A DNA stretch of 64,000 nucleotides. Origin: Streptomyces sp. ITFR-21 (GTDB lineage Bacteria; Actinomycetota; Actinomycetes; Streptomycetales; Streptomycetaceae). Made by a program: the position numbers and the translations under genes. A model generated the notes under the pieces. That model was not told the origin of the DNA. It did not search any database and saw only the letters and a list, made by a program, of their open reading frames with translations. Below are positions 34,749-44,019 of this stretch, one piece after another. The stretch spans positions 2,934,001 to 2,998,000 of the forward strand of contig NZ_CP134605.1 of assembly GCF_031844685.1 (NCBI RefSeq), in the 5' to 3' direction. Each line of letters starts with the position of its first letter. Within the stretch, counting starts at the first letter, position 1.

Positions 34749-36802
34749 GTCTTTCGGTGCCCCTCTTCGTACACAGCCTGGAACAGCGCGCTGCTGATCT
34801 TCGACAGCGTGATCAGCGACAACGGTAGCCCCAGCCCCTGGGCGAGCGCGGCCAAACGCGAATGCGCCACCGGTGCCGGAAAGATCTCCGTGTCCGAGAA
34901 CCTCAGCGCCATGACACTGCCGGTCGGTTCAGCCTGCTTACGCACTTCCGAAAGACCGTATACGCCCAAGTGTTCGAACCGCGAGAAGAGGGTGTCCGGA
35001 TCGCCGACAATCACGTCGTCCAGCCGTGAGCAGCCGATCACCATCCTGCCCTGCTGCCCGGGGCTCCCCTCGCTGACGTACCAGAGGATCCGAGCGGGAA
35101 CCGACTCACCGCGGTGGCCTGCGGACCGGTAGTAGACGTGCTCACGGCTGATTCCAAGCACGTCATCCCGCGGCAGGAGCATGGCGGGCACGTCGAAGAG
35201 CTCCGCGGAATAGCGGGGCTTCACCGGCGCGACGAAGGACGGTAGGGCCGTGTCGATGAGCTTTGCGGGCCACCAGGCTCGCTCCGCCACACTCACAATC
35301 TCGGGAGATGCCTGGGCGTCCAGACGAGGCGCCGCACGCCCCGCTCGTGCCGCGATCCTTTCCGCTGCTGCGGAAACCGTTTCGGCCGGTCCGCACAGGT
35401 CGACAACGAGCGCCGTTAGGCCCTTCTCGTCCTCAACGAAACCGTCGGCGCCCGCAGCTGCCCTTGCAGCTGGCGAGAGGTACGGATCGGCGATGCGAAC
35501 AGTTTGGGCACCCCGCTCCCGGCCCAACCGCTTGAGCATGAAGAGCAGCTGCCGAGCGAGCGTCTCCTCCAGTCGGTGTGCCGCCGTCCGCAGGAGGTCG
35601 ACGTTCAGCGTGGGCCCGTCCATGGCCCAGGCGTAAAGCGCCACCGGGTGGCCACTCTCGTCCCGCAGCAACTCCCTGTGCCACAAAACCCCGTCGGAAC
35701 CGAGGGCCGCCAGTCGCGCGGCGAAGGCGGTACCGCTGTCGCCGTCGGCCTGGTCGAAGAAGGCGACCAGTTCCCCTTCGTTTCCGAAGGCAACCTCCTC
35801 AGCCGAGAACGCGGTACCCAGGAGGTCCGCCGGGCGGTAGACCTGGGCCTGGCGGAGTTCATCGACATGCTGTGTCACCAAAGCCGGTGAGACCACTCGG
35901 ACACGCGCGACGTCCCAGACGAGGTCGGTCAGCCGATTCAGCTCGGGATCACGCGTGGCCAGAACTTGCAGACCGGCGCCCGCTGCCTCGGCCACGTACT
36001 GCAGCCGGCGGCCCAGGTCGTCGTCGATCGGCACGTCCGCCAGGCGCTCGCTCACCGCGGCGATCAGCTCCTCCTGGCGGGCGGAGACCGAAGCCTTCTC
36101 CGGGGAGGCCGAACGAAGCCGGGACAGGGCAGCTCGCTGGTGGGTCCGCTCCGCCCGGTCGTCGATCTCCCGTACATCGAGTAGTAGCTGCGGCGTGTAA
36201 GCAAGTTCGATCAGGTCCGCAAGCCAGCCGGCCTCCAGGGCCCGCGATTCCTCGACGTCCTGCTCGTCACCCGACCCCTGAAGCCCGAAGAAGACGCTGT
36301 GGTCGACCGCCACGACCAGCAAGGCATCGCTCTGCACCTCGGTGAACAGGTCGTCGTGGCCGAGATCGAGCCACCACGTATCGAGGGTCTCCTTGTCGCC
36401 GCCGCGCCCCAGCCCCTCCCCCTTTGGGACGAAGCCGAGGCTGCTCCACATAGGGCCCAAGTCGTAGTTCCGTCGGCATCTCGCCCGGATACCCAAACGG
36501 CGTGATTGTCGGCGCCGCAGCTCTGCGATCAGAAGTGCCGCGATCCCGTTGCCCCGACGTTCCTCCGCCACGCAGAGGTGGGCGAGACGCACGTGCTGGT
36601 TGCGCTTGGGCAAGCCAAAAAGTGTGTACCCGACGACCTCGGACCCCTCCAGCGCCACCAGCAACCCACCGTCGTCGGCGTACTTGCGGTAGGCGGGCGG
36701 CGTGAGCAGGCCCAGCTGTTTCTTGTAGCGGTTGCCAAGCGCAATGGCTGCAGCGAGTAGTTCCGGCTGCTCCCCTGTCACTGGCAGTACTTCGATCGCC
36801 AT
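34745..36802 (-). CDS. GNAT acetyltransferase / PIN-like domain fusion
   Basis: A 685-residue protein, start ATG at 36800-36802 with GGAGGGG just upstream. Residues about 1-140 are a GNAT domain (VRLAHLCVAEERRGNGIAAL, with the acetyl-CoA motif RRGNGIA, and a LGFVPKG end). Residues about 150-330 look PIN-like: DALLVVAVDHSVFFGLQG with an early Asp, then RALEAGWLADLIELAYTPQL and GLQVLATRDPELNRLTDL with a later Asp. The C-terminal half (about 340-685) is an unassigned domain (LWHRELLRDESGHPVALYAW; VDLLRTAAHRLEETLARQLL). The order suggests a protein that modifies and cuts RNA, or a regulated effector. It is the first gene of a pair with the ASCH gene, upstream of DISARM and on the same strand. Confidence 0.7.
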   Translation of the reverse strand: MAIEVLPVTGEQPELLAAAIALGNRYKKQLGLLTPPAYRKYADDGGLLVALEGSEVVGYTLFGLPKRNQHVRLAHLCVAEERRGNGIAALLIAELRRRQSRRLGIRARCRRNYDLGPMWSSLGFVPKGEGLGRGGDKETLDTWWLDLGHDDLFTEVQSDALLVVAVDHSVFFGLQGSGDEQDVEESRALEAGWLADLIELAYTPQLLLDVREIDDRAERTHQRAALSRLRSASPEKASVSARQEELIAAVSERLADVPIDDDLGRRLQYVAEAAGAGLQVLATRDPELNRLTDLVWDVARVRVVSPALVTQHVDELRQAQVYRPADLLGTAFSAEEVAFGNEGELVAFFDQADGDSGTAFAARLAALGSDGVLWHRELLRDESGHPVALYAWAMDGPTLNVDLLRTAAHRLEETLARQLLFMLKRLGRERGAQTVRIADPYLSPAARAAAGADGFVEDEKGLTALVVDLCGPAETVSAAAERIAARAGRAAPRLDAQASPEIVSVAERAWWPAKLIDTALPSFVAPVKPRYSAELFDVPAMLLPRDDVLGISREHVYYRSAGHRGESVPARILWYVSEGSPGQQGRMVIGCSRLDDVIVGDPDTLFSRFEHLGVYGLSEVRKQAEPTGSVMALRFSDTEIFPAPVAHSRLAALAQGLGLPLSLITLSKISSALFQAVYEEGHRKT

Positions 36803-37103
36803 GCACCCCTCCGAATTCGGCATAGTCCGACAGATCCCACCCTGGGCGCATACTGCCGAACCCGAGCGACACCCGGCCACCACTTGGTCACATCTGACCT
36901 ATTTAGATCGGATGACGGCCAGGTCGCGAAAGTGCAGTAGCTCCACGTGATCACTACTCCCGGCCCCACAGATGGGAGCTCGTTGGCCGCTACGCGCCGC
37001 CAACGGCCAGGCGCGTGATCGAGCAGGTCAGGACCCATGGCTCTGGGAGAAAATTGGGAGACGATCATGGAAAAACCACCTCCCGAGACCAACCCCCACC
37101 CAC

Positions 37104-37142
37104 CCCCTGACCTGCAGTTTCCCAAACGCCGCAGGTCAGGGG
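37104..37142. repeat. 12-base inverted repeat beside the left tRNA-Pro fragment
   Basis: CCCCTGACCTGC at 37104-37115 and GCAGGTCAGGGG at 37131-37142 form a perfect stem with a 15-base loop. A related CCTGACCTG...CAGGTCAGG pair is at 51181-51225 beside the right fragment. In tRNA-integrating actinomycete elements a hairpin of this kind lies between the integrase stop and the attachment core. It may also terminate jetD mRNA. Confidence 0.6.
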
Positions 37143-37155
37143 AGGATCAGGGCCT

Positions 37156-37180
37156 CATTCGGGACGAAGAGGCCGTGGGT
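37156..37180 (+). other. Attachment-site core: tRNA-Pro 3' fragment (left copy)
   Basis: These 25 bases (CATTCGGGACGAAG then AGGCCGTGGGT) are identical to 51126-51150. They read as the anticodon loop with CGG, the 3' anticodon strand CGAAG, the variable loop and the first strand of the T arm of a tRNA-Pro. The 5' half of the tRNA is absent, so this is not a functional gene but an integration scar. Upstream, CAGGTCAGGaCCcatggCTCTGGGAG at 37025 on resembles 50985 on, so the match covers about 150 bases of a former integrase tail. Confidence 0.75.
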
Positions 37181-37289
37181 TCGTTGCTGTCGGGGCCTGG
37201 CGTCCCGCGCTGGCAGGGTCGTCGACCCTGACCACGCCGCCCGCATTCAAACCGATCTCATCAGCTCGCCCCGCCGTGCGCCCGAGGCG

Positions 37290-38543
37290 TCAGAGGCGTA
37301 TTCCTCGCGTCTCGTCGCTCGGGGCGCCGGCCGATGCCAGGTCGTCGAGGAGGGGGCCAGCGACCGTCTCCTCGAGCACCGCCGTGCCGTGCTCCGCCAT
37401 CGCCTCGGTGAGGGCCAGGTCCCAGGGGGCGGTGGTCAGGCGTCCGACTGCGGGGCCGTGGGCGGTTCGGGTTAGAGCGTCACGGTAGTCGGCAGCCGTC
37501 ATGCGCCAGGGGGCCGCAGGAGTCTTGTCCAAAACGTAGGCCGCGATACGTATGCCTTCTCCGTCGAAGTCGCCGTGGTACCGCAGCACGGCCCCATGGT
37601 CGGCGAGCAGACGCAGGAGGTGGACGGCCGCGCTGTTGGGCCAGCCCGACGTGCAGACGAGGGGTGGGCAGGCGGTACCGAAGCGGCGCAGGGCCAGGGC
37701 CATCACGCTGGGGTTCTCCGTGATGTGCACCGGCCCCTCGCAGGGTCGGAGGTCACCCGGGTCCCGGAGTTGGGCGAGGGTGAGCGATGCCGCGTGCCCG
37801 GCCTGCGTGCAGGCGCCGGTGATCCGGCTGAGCAGTCCGTCGCCGACGAGACGGAGGCCGGCGGCGAGAACGGTGCCGGACAGCTCGTCGTCGGCGACAC
37901 CGGCTCGGGCCCACATCCCGCGCCGCTGCTGCGCGTTGCCCGGCATCTCGACGGCGTGCATGGCGGACAGCGCCCGCAGGACGAGCGAGGACAGGCGGGT
38001 CCCGTCGTCCAGGGCGTGCGAGTCCCCGCTCACCATTCGGGCGGCGAACACGGGGAGGGGCTCCGCCTCGGCCGGGAGGGCCGCCAGCACGGCCAGCGCG
38101 GCGGACAGGAGATCCCGGGTCCGCGGCACCGAGCCGTCGATGAGGCCACCGCTGCGGCACTGGGCGACCCAGTCACCGAGGGCGGGTTGCGACCGTACCG
38201 TCTCGTGTCCCTCCAGCCAGGCCCACAGTTCGTCCCGCTCGTCCTTACGGAGCTGTCGCACGGCGGCGCGGTCGTCGAGGGGGCCCACGAGGCCGGCAAC
38301 AACGTCTCGAAGCGTACGGCCGCCGGCGTCGGCAACCGCCTCCTCCAGCCGTGCGAGCGCGACAGAAGGCCTCACGTCCGGCAGGCGGTCCAGCCCGAGC
38401 AGATCGGCCAGGGCGCTGCGCTGCTCGTCGTCCAGCGGGCCGATACGCACACGGCTGACAGGACGACCGGAGGACAGACGCTCGTGCACGGCCTGCCACA
38501 GCGGCCGGAGGGCGCGGCCGTCCAAGCCCGCAAAGTCGCTCAT
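37290..38543 (-). CDS. jetD: JetD, Toprim-domain nuclease subunit of type II Wadjet
   Basis: A 417-residue protein starting at an ATG that overlaps the jetC stop (ATGA at 38540-38543). The C-terminal Toprim domain shows Glu in VHITENPSVMALAL and the DxD pair Asp325/Asp327 in YHGDFDGEGIRIA, like topoisomerase VI-A and the JetD/MksG nucleases. The N-terminal half (DUF2399/TIGR02679-type region) has the conserved opening GLDGRALRPLWQAVHERLSS and the RIGPLDDEQRSALADLLGL arm. In Wadjet, JetD cuts circular plasmid DNA after loop extrusion by JetABC. Normal length, full set of residues. Confidence 0.93.
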   Translation of the reverse strand: MSDFAGLDGRALRPLWQAVHERLSSGRPVSRVRIGPLDDEQRSALADLLGLDRLPDVRPSVALARLEEAVADAGGRTLRDVVAGLVGPLDDRAAVRQLRKDERDELWAWLEGHETVRSQPALGDWVAQCRSGGLIDGSVPRTRDLLSAALAVLAALPAEAEPLPVFAARMVSGDSHALDDGTRLSSLVLRALSAMHAVEMPGNAQQRRGMWARAGVADDELSGTVLAAGLRLVGDGLLSRITGACTQAGHAASLTLAQLRDPGDLRPCEGPVHITENPSVMALALRRFGTACPPLVCTSGWPNSAAVHLLRLLADHGAVLRYHGDFDGEGIRIAAYVLDKTPAAPWRMTAADYRDALTRTAHGPAVGRLTTAPWDLALTEAMAEHGTAVLEETVAGPLLDDLASAGAPSDETRGIRL

Positions 38544-41500
38544 ACCGGGAGATCCTCCGCGTCCTCCAGCGCGCCCAACTCGTCCGCAGCCTCCTCCGCC
38601 TCCACCTCGATGCCGTTCCATACGAAGCGCACGCTGGTGACCGCGTCGTCACCGTCGTCGGCTCCGGTGATCAGCTGGTGGACTGCGATACCGGACAGCT
38701 CCCGGTACGTGCACCACTCGTGGTCCGAGGTGAGGATCAGGTCGAGGTCGAGCGCGCTGAGCAGGGCGAACACTTGACCGCGGTTGGTGGTGTCGACGCC
38801 GACGAAGACCTCGTCCAGCAGGATGGGGCGGGGTGCGTCCGGTACGGCCTCGTAGTGGGACGCCACCGCGGCGAAGAGCGGAAGGTGCAGGGCGATCGCC
38901 TTCTCACCGCCCGAGAGCGCTCCGTGCAGCTTCTTGGTAAGGAGCTGCCAACCTGAACCGTTCGCGCGGTCGAGCTTGACCACGAACTGGTGCCAGGCGG
39001 TGTAGTCAAGGACTTCGGCGAGCTGCTCCTCCCAACTGGCTGCTGTGTCCTTGGCCTTGGCCTCTTCGATGCGGGCACGGAAGAAGGCATGCAGCGCCTC
39101 CCGGTCGGCGTCCGTGATCCTTGCGGGGTCCTTGAGGAGGAGTTCGCGGGCGGTCCGGGTGCCTGGCGGGAGGTCGGGGTGGACCTGCCACACCAGTTGC
39201 ACCGCGACGTTGGAGGCGGTGCGCACGTGCTCGAGATGACCGTTCATGCGGTCGACGAGGTCGTTTGCCCCGCGGATGCGGTCGGCCAGGTGGCGTCGGG
39301 TGTCTCCGGTGAGGGTCTGGTCGAAGAGGCGCCGTTCAGCGACCGTGATGTCGTCCCGGCTGCTGTCGCGTTCCTGCATGAGGGTCTTGAGCAGCCCCGC
39401 CGCACCGATGCGGACACCGTCCATGGACGCGGTGAAGAGTTGCACGTCCTCGTCGGACTCCAGGTCGAGGTCGGCGCGGCGTCCGACGGACTCGCGGGCT
39501 TTGTGGATCGCTTCGGAGAGCCGGTTCAAGGCGTCGCCGAGATTGCGTGGCCCGTGCGGGAGGTCCGGCCACTTCGCCGCCACTGACCGTGCCGCCTCCA
39601 GGGTGGCGCGAGTGCCGTCCTGGGCTGCCAGGTTGACGGCCAGCCCCGCGTCCTCCGCAAGGCCGAGGGCAGTCAGGTACCGGAATCGCCGCGCTGCCTC
39701 GTCCCTGGTACCCACGGCCTTGTCGCGCTCGCCGGCGTCCTGCGCCGTCTTCTCCTTCAGTCCCCCGATGAGCTGTGCCAGGCGCAGGAGTTCGGTGTCC
39801 TTGGCCTTGATCTCCTCGCGGGTGCGGTTGAGCTCTTGGCGATGTTCGCCGATATGGGCGGCGATGGCACGGAAATCCTGCCCGACGGTGCTCTCCGCTG
39901 CCTCCAAGGTCGCGGCGAACTCCTGCGCCTCCGTCTCGGCGGCCTCGGCGTCGGCTGCGTGCTCCCGGGCGGTGTCGAGCGAACGGGCTGCCTGGCCGCT
40001 TTCCGAGGCTGCCCGCTCCGCGGCCGTTGTCGCGTGCAGGTGAGCGTCCATCCAGGCGTCGGCCGTGTCCCGGAAGACGTCCACTGCGGAGGACAGCTTC
40101 CTCAGGTGATCCCGGCCGGTGGGCAGCAGGTGCTCGGCGGCCAGCCGGCTGAGGGTGCGCAGGGACTTCGCGACCTCCACCTCACGGTCGGCCAGCACGC
40201 CGACCGCACCCCGCACGGCGTCGTCCCGGACCCCGACGCCTTCTTCTGCCCGGTCCCAGGCTCGTCGCTTGGCATCCAGTTCGCTGTACCGGGGGCGGAC
40301 GGCGAGGTCAGCCTCCAACCGGGAGCGCCGATCACGCAGTTCACGCAGCTGCGCGTCGAGCGCAGCGATGGTGCCGTTCACCGCGGAGAGTCGCTCGGTG
40401 AGCTCGGCGACACGGCGGCGCCTGGCCCTTTCCCGGGCGACGGAGCCGATGTGGGCCGGCTCCGGTTTGCTCCATGTGCCGGTGACGGAGGCCAGTCGCC
40501 AGCTTCCGTCGGCTCCGACCGCCGCCATGTGATCGGTAGGAAGATGCATGCCGAAGGCGATGCCGGCCAGAAGCCGGTGCACGGTGTCGGCAGGTACCGC
40601 GGCATCGGATTCGGGACGCAGCACGTCCAGCAGCGACGCTCCTGCAGCCGGCACCGCCCAGGCGGCGTCGGCCTGGGTGTCGTGGCCGCGTAGCGCAACG
40701 TCCCCGTAGGGGCTCACCCAGGCGTCCAGCAGGCCGGATGCCTCCAAAGCCGCCTCCACACCCGATTGAACGCTGCCCGGAACGACATCGTGGAAAGCCA
40801 CGAGCCTCCACAACGGCGCTCCGATCATCGTGGAACGATCAGCGGTTCGGGTCGGCGGAGCTACGGGAGGCACATCGGTTTCCCGGTGCAGAAGGTCGAT
40901 GGCGGCCCCGAGCTCGGCACGCTCGGCCAGTGCGGTCCCGCGAGCCGTCTCAGCCCGTGTCCGGGCCTCGGTGATGTCCCGGTCCACGGTGCGGACGCAG
41001 GACTCCACGACCGCCATCACGTCGGCCTCCACCGCCGCACGGGAAGCCAGCTCCTCGACGTCATCGAAGCGCAGTTCCACGCATGCTGCGGCCCACTGCG
41101 CCAGCAGCTCCGCCTGCCGGACGAGACCTTCCTCGTAGGCGTTTGCTGCCTCGTCCCGTCGTGTCACCGCCTCCGCCAGTCCGGTCCGCGCCTGGTCCAG
41201 TGCCCCCTCGGCGGCGGCTCGCTCGCGCACGGTCCGCTCGTGCCGTTCGGAGGCGGCGACGACCTGCACGATCTGTCCCTGACGGGAGTTGACCGCACCC
41301 CGCAGCAGTTGGCGAGCCGACCGGATTCGCTTCTCGACCGCCACGCCCGTTTCACCCGCGACGCCTGAGGAGTCCGTGGCAGTGACCGAGGCGTCAAGCA
41401 TCGCCTCCGCCTCGCGGTGGACCGACTCCAGGCCGGCGTCGCGACCTGCTCTCCGAGCGTTTTGGGACGCGTCCTGAGCGTGGACGGTCGCCGATCGTGC

Positions 41501-42715
41501 GCTGCCGGCGGCACGGTCGGCGCGCTGCCGGTCCTCTGCCGCCAGCCGCCGTTTGTCGTCGGCCGTGGCGCGTTGCGCCCGTGCGTGGTCCGCCGCGCGT
41601 TTGGTGCGACGGTGGAGGGTGTCCAACTCCTTGCCCTGCCGGTATGCGTCGTGGTTCATCAGGCCCTCGATGGCCGCTTCCAACCTTCGGGTACGCCGCT
41701 CGCACTCATCCCGCTGATCGGCGCCGGCCCGCCGCGCCTGCACGGCCTGCTCGTGCTGCTCCTCGCTCTCCCGGGCGACACGGGTGAGGTTGTCCATGTC
41801 GGTGGTCGCGGAGATCAGCGTGGCGGCGTGCGCGCGCAACACGCGCTGTGCGTAGCCGCGTTGCTGGGTGGCGATGCTGCCGGCGGCGTCGACCTCGTTG
41901 TCCAGGTCCTTGAGATGGTCACGCTGGCGGTCCAGTCGTTCGAAACCCTCGGCGAGTTCGGAGATCTCTCCCTCGCCCAGCGGCGGCAGTGCCCGTGACA
42001 GAAGCGTGGACAGCAGGGACGGATCGAGCCGTTCAGAGAGTTTGGGCTGGCGCAGTTGAAGCAGGGCGGTGATCAGGGCTTCGTACCGCTGCTCGCTCAT
42101 ACCGGCAAAGAGCGTGCGGCGGACCGCCGTCCGATAGGAGTCGGCCGAGGGATGGAACTCGCCGTTGCCGTCCAGCGCGGACGCGAGTGCCGCCTTGGTC
42201 AGGGGCTGGCCTGCTTCGTTGAGCAGGAGAACGCCGTCGGGGCGGCCGATCCTCCGGTCGGTGGTGAAGTAGTCGGCGTGCGTGCCCGTGGTGTGAGTGC
42301 TCGCCTGCAGACGCGCCCCGCAGGTGAACCATCGGGTGTCGCCGCCGTCACCGCCGCCGTCAGAGGGGTAGCCGAACTCCATCCACACGTAGCCGACACG
42401 TGTCTTGCCGGTCGCCCCCTCTCCCATGAGGTTCCAGTGCATGGTCCGCTCCGACCCGCCGAAGGTGGAGAGGCGGTTGGGCCGCAGGTTGGCATCGAAG
42501 AGAAAGGGCAGCAGCAGCTCCAGGGCCTTCGACTTGCCGGTGCCGTTCTGGCCGCGCAGCAGGAGGCGCCCCTGGTGGAAGACGAAGGTCTCGTCGTAGT
42601 AGCGCCAGACGTTGAGGATGCCGGCGCGGTACGGCTGCCAGCGACGTCGGGGTGAGGGGGCCTCCTGCTCAGGCAGGGTTGCGGCACTCCTCGCGGGCAG
42701 GTCCGTGACGCTCAC
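38540..42715 (-). CDS. jetC: JetC, SMC-like ATPase of type II Wadjet
   Basis: A 1391-residue SMC-type ATPase (TIGR02680 kind). Walker A GQNGTGKS is at 55-62; the ABC signature LSGGE is at 1267-1271 (KLHGALSGGEKAIALHLPLF) and Walker B with its glutamate follows in PILLDEVFVGVDTTNRGQ. Between lie long coiled coils, for example 280-500 and 830-1050, rich in Arg, Glu and Ala, around a hinge at about 620-760. This motor extrudes plasmid DNA loops. The GTG start overlaps the jetB stop (GTGA at 42712-42715). Length is in the family range. Confidence 0.95.
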   Translation of the reverse strand: MSVTDLPARSAATLPEQEAPSPRRRWQPYRAGILNVWRYYDETFVFHQGRLLLRGQNGTGKSKALELLLPFLFDANLRPNRLSTFGGSERTMHWNLMGEGATGKTRVGYVWMEFGYPSDGGGDGGDTRWFTCGARLQASTHTTGTHADYFTTDRRIGRPDGVLLLNEAGQPLTKAALASALDGNGEFHPSADSYRTAVRRTLFAGMSEQRYEALITALLQLRQPKLSERLDPSLLSTLLSRALPPLGEGEISELAEGFERLDRQRDHLKDLDNEVDAAGSIATQQRGYAQRVLRAHAATLISATTDMDNLTRVARESEEQHEQAVQARRAGADQRDECERRTRRLEAAIEGLMNHDAYRQGKELDTLHRRTKRAADHARAQRATADDKRRLAAEDRQRADRAAGSARSATVHAQDASQNARRAGRDAGLESVHREAEAMLDASVTATDSSGVAGETGVAVEKRIRSARQLLRGAVNSRQGQIVQVVAASERHERTVRERAAAEGALDQARTGLAEAVTRRDEAANAYEEGLVRQAELLAQWAAACVELRFDDVEELASRAAVEADVMAVVESCVRTVDRDITEARTRAETARGTALAERAELGAAIDLLHRETDVPPVAPPTRTADRSTMIGAPLWRLVAFHDVVPGSVQSGVEAALEASGLLDAWVSPYGDVALRGHDTQADAAWAVPAAGASLLDVLRPESDAAVPADTVHRLLAGIAFGMHLPTDHMAAVGADGSWRLASVTGTWSKPEPAHIGSVARERARRRRVAELTERLSAVNGTIAALDAQLRELRDRRSRLEADLAVRPRYSELDAKRRAWDRAEEGVGVRDDAVRGAVGVLADREVEVAKSLRTLSRLAAEHLLPTGRDHLRKLSSAVDVFRDTADAWMDAHLHATTAAERAASESGQAARSLDTAREHAADAEAAETEAQEFAATLEAAESTVGQDFRAIAAHIGEHRQELNRTREEIKAKDTELLRLAQLIGGLKEKTAQDAGERDKAVGTRDEAARRFRYLTALGLAEDAGLAVNLAAQDGTRATLEAARSVAAKWPDLPHGPRNLGDALNRLSEAIHKARESVGRRADLDLESDEDVQLFTASMDGVRIGAAGLLKTLMQERDSSRDDITVAERRLFDQTLTGDTRRHLADRIRGANDLVDRMNGHLEHVRTASNVAVQLVWQVHPDLPPGTRTARELLLKDPARITDADREALHAFFRARIEEAKAKDTAASWEEQLAEVLDYTAWHQFVVKLDRANGSGWQLLTKKLHGALSGGEKAIALHLPLFAAVASHYEAVPDAPRPILLDEVFVGVDTTNRGQVFALLSALDLDLILTSDHEWCTYRELSGIAVHQLITGADDGDDAVTSVRFVWNGIEVEAEEAADELGALEDAEDLPV

Positions 42716-44019
42716 GGGGCGACCTCCTCGGCCTTGCGGCGCACAGCTACAGGATCGGCGGAGTCACCAGCACCGTCCTCGGTTGTCGAAGTGGCGCCGG
42801 TGAGGCGGTAGCGGAAGGCGGCCGGTCGCAGCAGCGTGCGGTCGCCAACATGGTGGGCGAGGCCGAAATCGCGCAGGACCGACACCGCGTCGTCGGCAAG
42901 TCGCTCGGCCCCGTCCGCCGACTGGTACGCCTTGGCCCAGCGCGGGAACTTTCGCAGCAGCCGGGAACCGATCTCGACGAGTTGTTCCGGAGCCGCCCCG
43001 CCCGGCAGATCCTGGATCTGCTCCAGGAGGAGCAGCGCGGCGACCTTGGCGGTGGAGGAGTCGTCGGGGAACTTGGCGTCGGTCGCCAGGGAGTCCGGGT
43101 CGACGAGGAGGAGACCCTCCGTCCGCTCCTCCAGGACGAAGCCCGCCTGCTCGACGGATCTGCGCAGGATCTGGCGTCCGGTCGGGGAGGCGAGGTAGGC
43201 CCGTTCGTCGTCGGTGAGATCGTCGCGGTAGAGAACGGGGTCGTCGAAAAGGCGGCGCAGGACGGAGTGGCGCAGCCACAGGTTGCGCTGCGTCTCGGAG
43301 ACGGCCGCTGACTCGCCCGGATCGTCGGCGATCATTCCTCCCCCATAACGGCGCTCCCGGACCAGCCCCGCCAGCAACTCTTCGAAGCGCAGGGGAACTT
43401 CGGCAGACGGAACCGACAGCCGGGACGCCCCGATGGGTGCGGCCGCCAACCGCATGAGCAGCGTCGCGTCGACCCGGTAGAGCACTTTCGCGTCAGCCGA
43501 CTCCACGAAGGACTCGGTCGCGCCGTCCAGGGCGGTCAACACACCGTAGGACTCCAGCAGCTTGAGTACGTCCGCGAATGCCATCCGCTCCGCGCGGCCG
43601 GCCGTGTCGAGCGACGGCAGTGCCGGATCGGCGGCGGTGGCCTGGACGACGCGGTCGGCGAGCAGGCCGATAGTCGTCACCGGCACCGCCAGCAACTCGG
43701 CCGCCGTGACGCACAGGAGCACGTACCGCCTGCGGTCGAACGGGGCACGGCCGGAGCGCAGGCGCCGAGCGGGGCGGGAACCGTCAGCAGAGGGGCGGAC
43801 CTTGGCCAGCCGGGCGTACCCGCGCCGGGGTTCCACCACGAGGCTCCAGCCACAGGTGTAGTCGAACCACTTCGCCAGGGGCTCCTTGCGCCGCCGGACG
43901 ACGTCGAAGCCCGCAGGATCGGCACGTTCGGTGATCAGCGGCTGTGCCAGGAGCAGTCGGATCCCCAGGCTGACCTCCTCCCGCTCCGCGACCACGAGTT
44001 GGTTGGCGAGAGTGCTCAT
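42712..44019 (-). CDS. jetB: JetB, kleisin-partner subunit (DUF2398) of type II Wadjet
   Basis: A 435-residue protein (TIGR02678/DUF2398 type). Early family features are QLVVAEREEVSLGIRLLLAQ and PLITERADPAGFDVVRRRKE, and the winged-helix part carries WFDYTCGWSLVVEPRRGYAR. It works as the KITE-type/MukE-like partner in the JetABC complex. The ATG overlaps the jetA stop and its own stop overlaps jetC, as usual in Wadjet operons. Confidence 0.93.
   Translation of the reverse strand: MSTLANQLVVAEREEVSLGIRLLLAQPLITERADPAGFDVVRRRKEPLAKWFDYTCGWSLVVEPRRGYARLAKVRPSADGSRPARRLRSGRAPFDRRRYVLLCVTAAELLAVPVTTIGLLADRVVQATAADPALPSLDTAGRAERMAFADVLKLLESYGVLTALDGATESFVESADAKVLYRVDATLLMRLAAAPIGASRLSVPSAEVPLRFEELLAGLVRERRYGGGMIADDPGESAAVSETQRNLWLRHSVLRRLFDDPVLYRDDLTDDERAYLASPTGRQILRRSVEQAGFVLEERTEGLLLVDPDSLATDAKFPDDSSTAKVAALLLLEQIQDLPGGAAPEQLVEIGSRLLRKFPRWAKAYQSADGAERLADDAVSVLRDFGLAHHVGDRTLLRPAAFRYRLTGATSTTEDGAGDSADPVAVRRKAEEVAP

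Larger units (their letters stand above)
36803..37289. other. Gene-free stretch between the GNAT-PIN gene and jetD
   Basis: About 490 bases without a gene. It holds, left to right, the promoter region of the GNAT-PIN gene (minus strand), a vestige of an integrase 3' end (37010-37100), an inverted repeat and the tRNA-Pro fragment. The last 100 bases before jetD show nothing recognisable. No integrase remains. Confidence 0.6.

Noticed and set aside
34745-36883. Start of the GNAT-PIN protein at 36883
   Set aside because: The extra 27 residues look non-coding; the ATG at 36802 has GGAGGGG upstream and starts the GNAT fold properly.
37156-37200. A tRNA-Pro gene at 37156 or 51126
   Set aside because: Only the 3' half (anticodon loop to acceptor) is present in both places; the D arm and 5' acceptor strand are missing.
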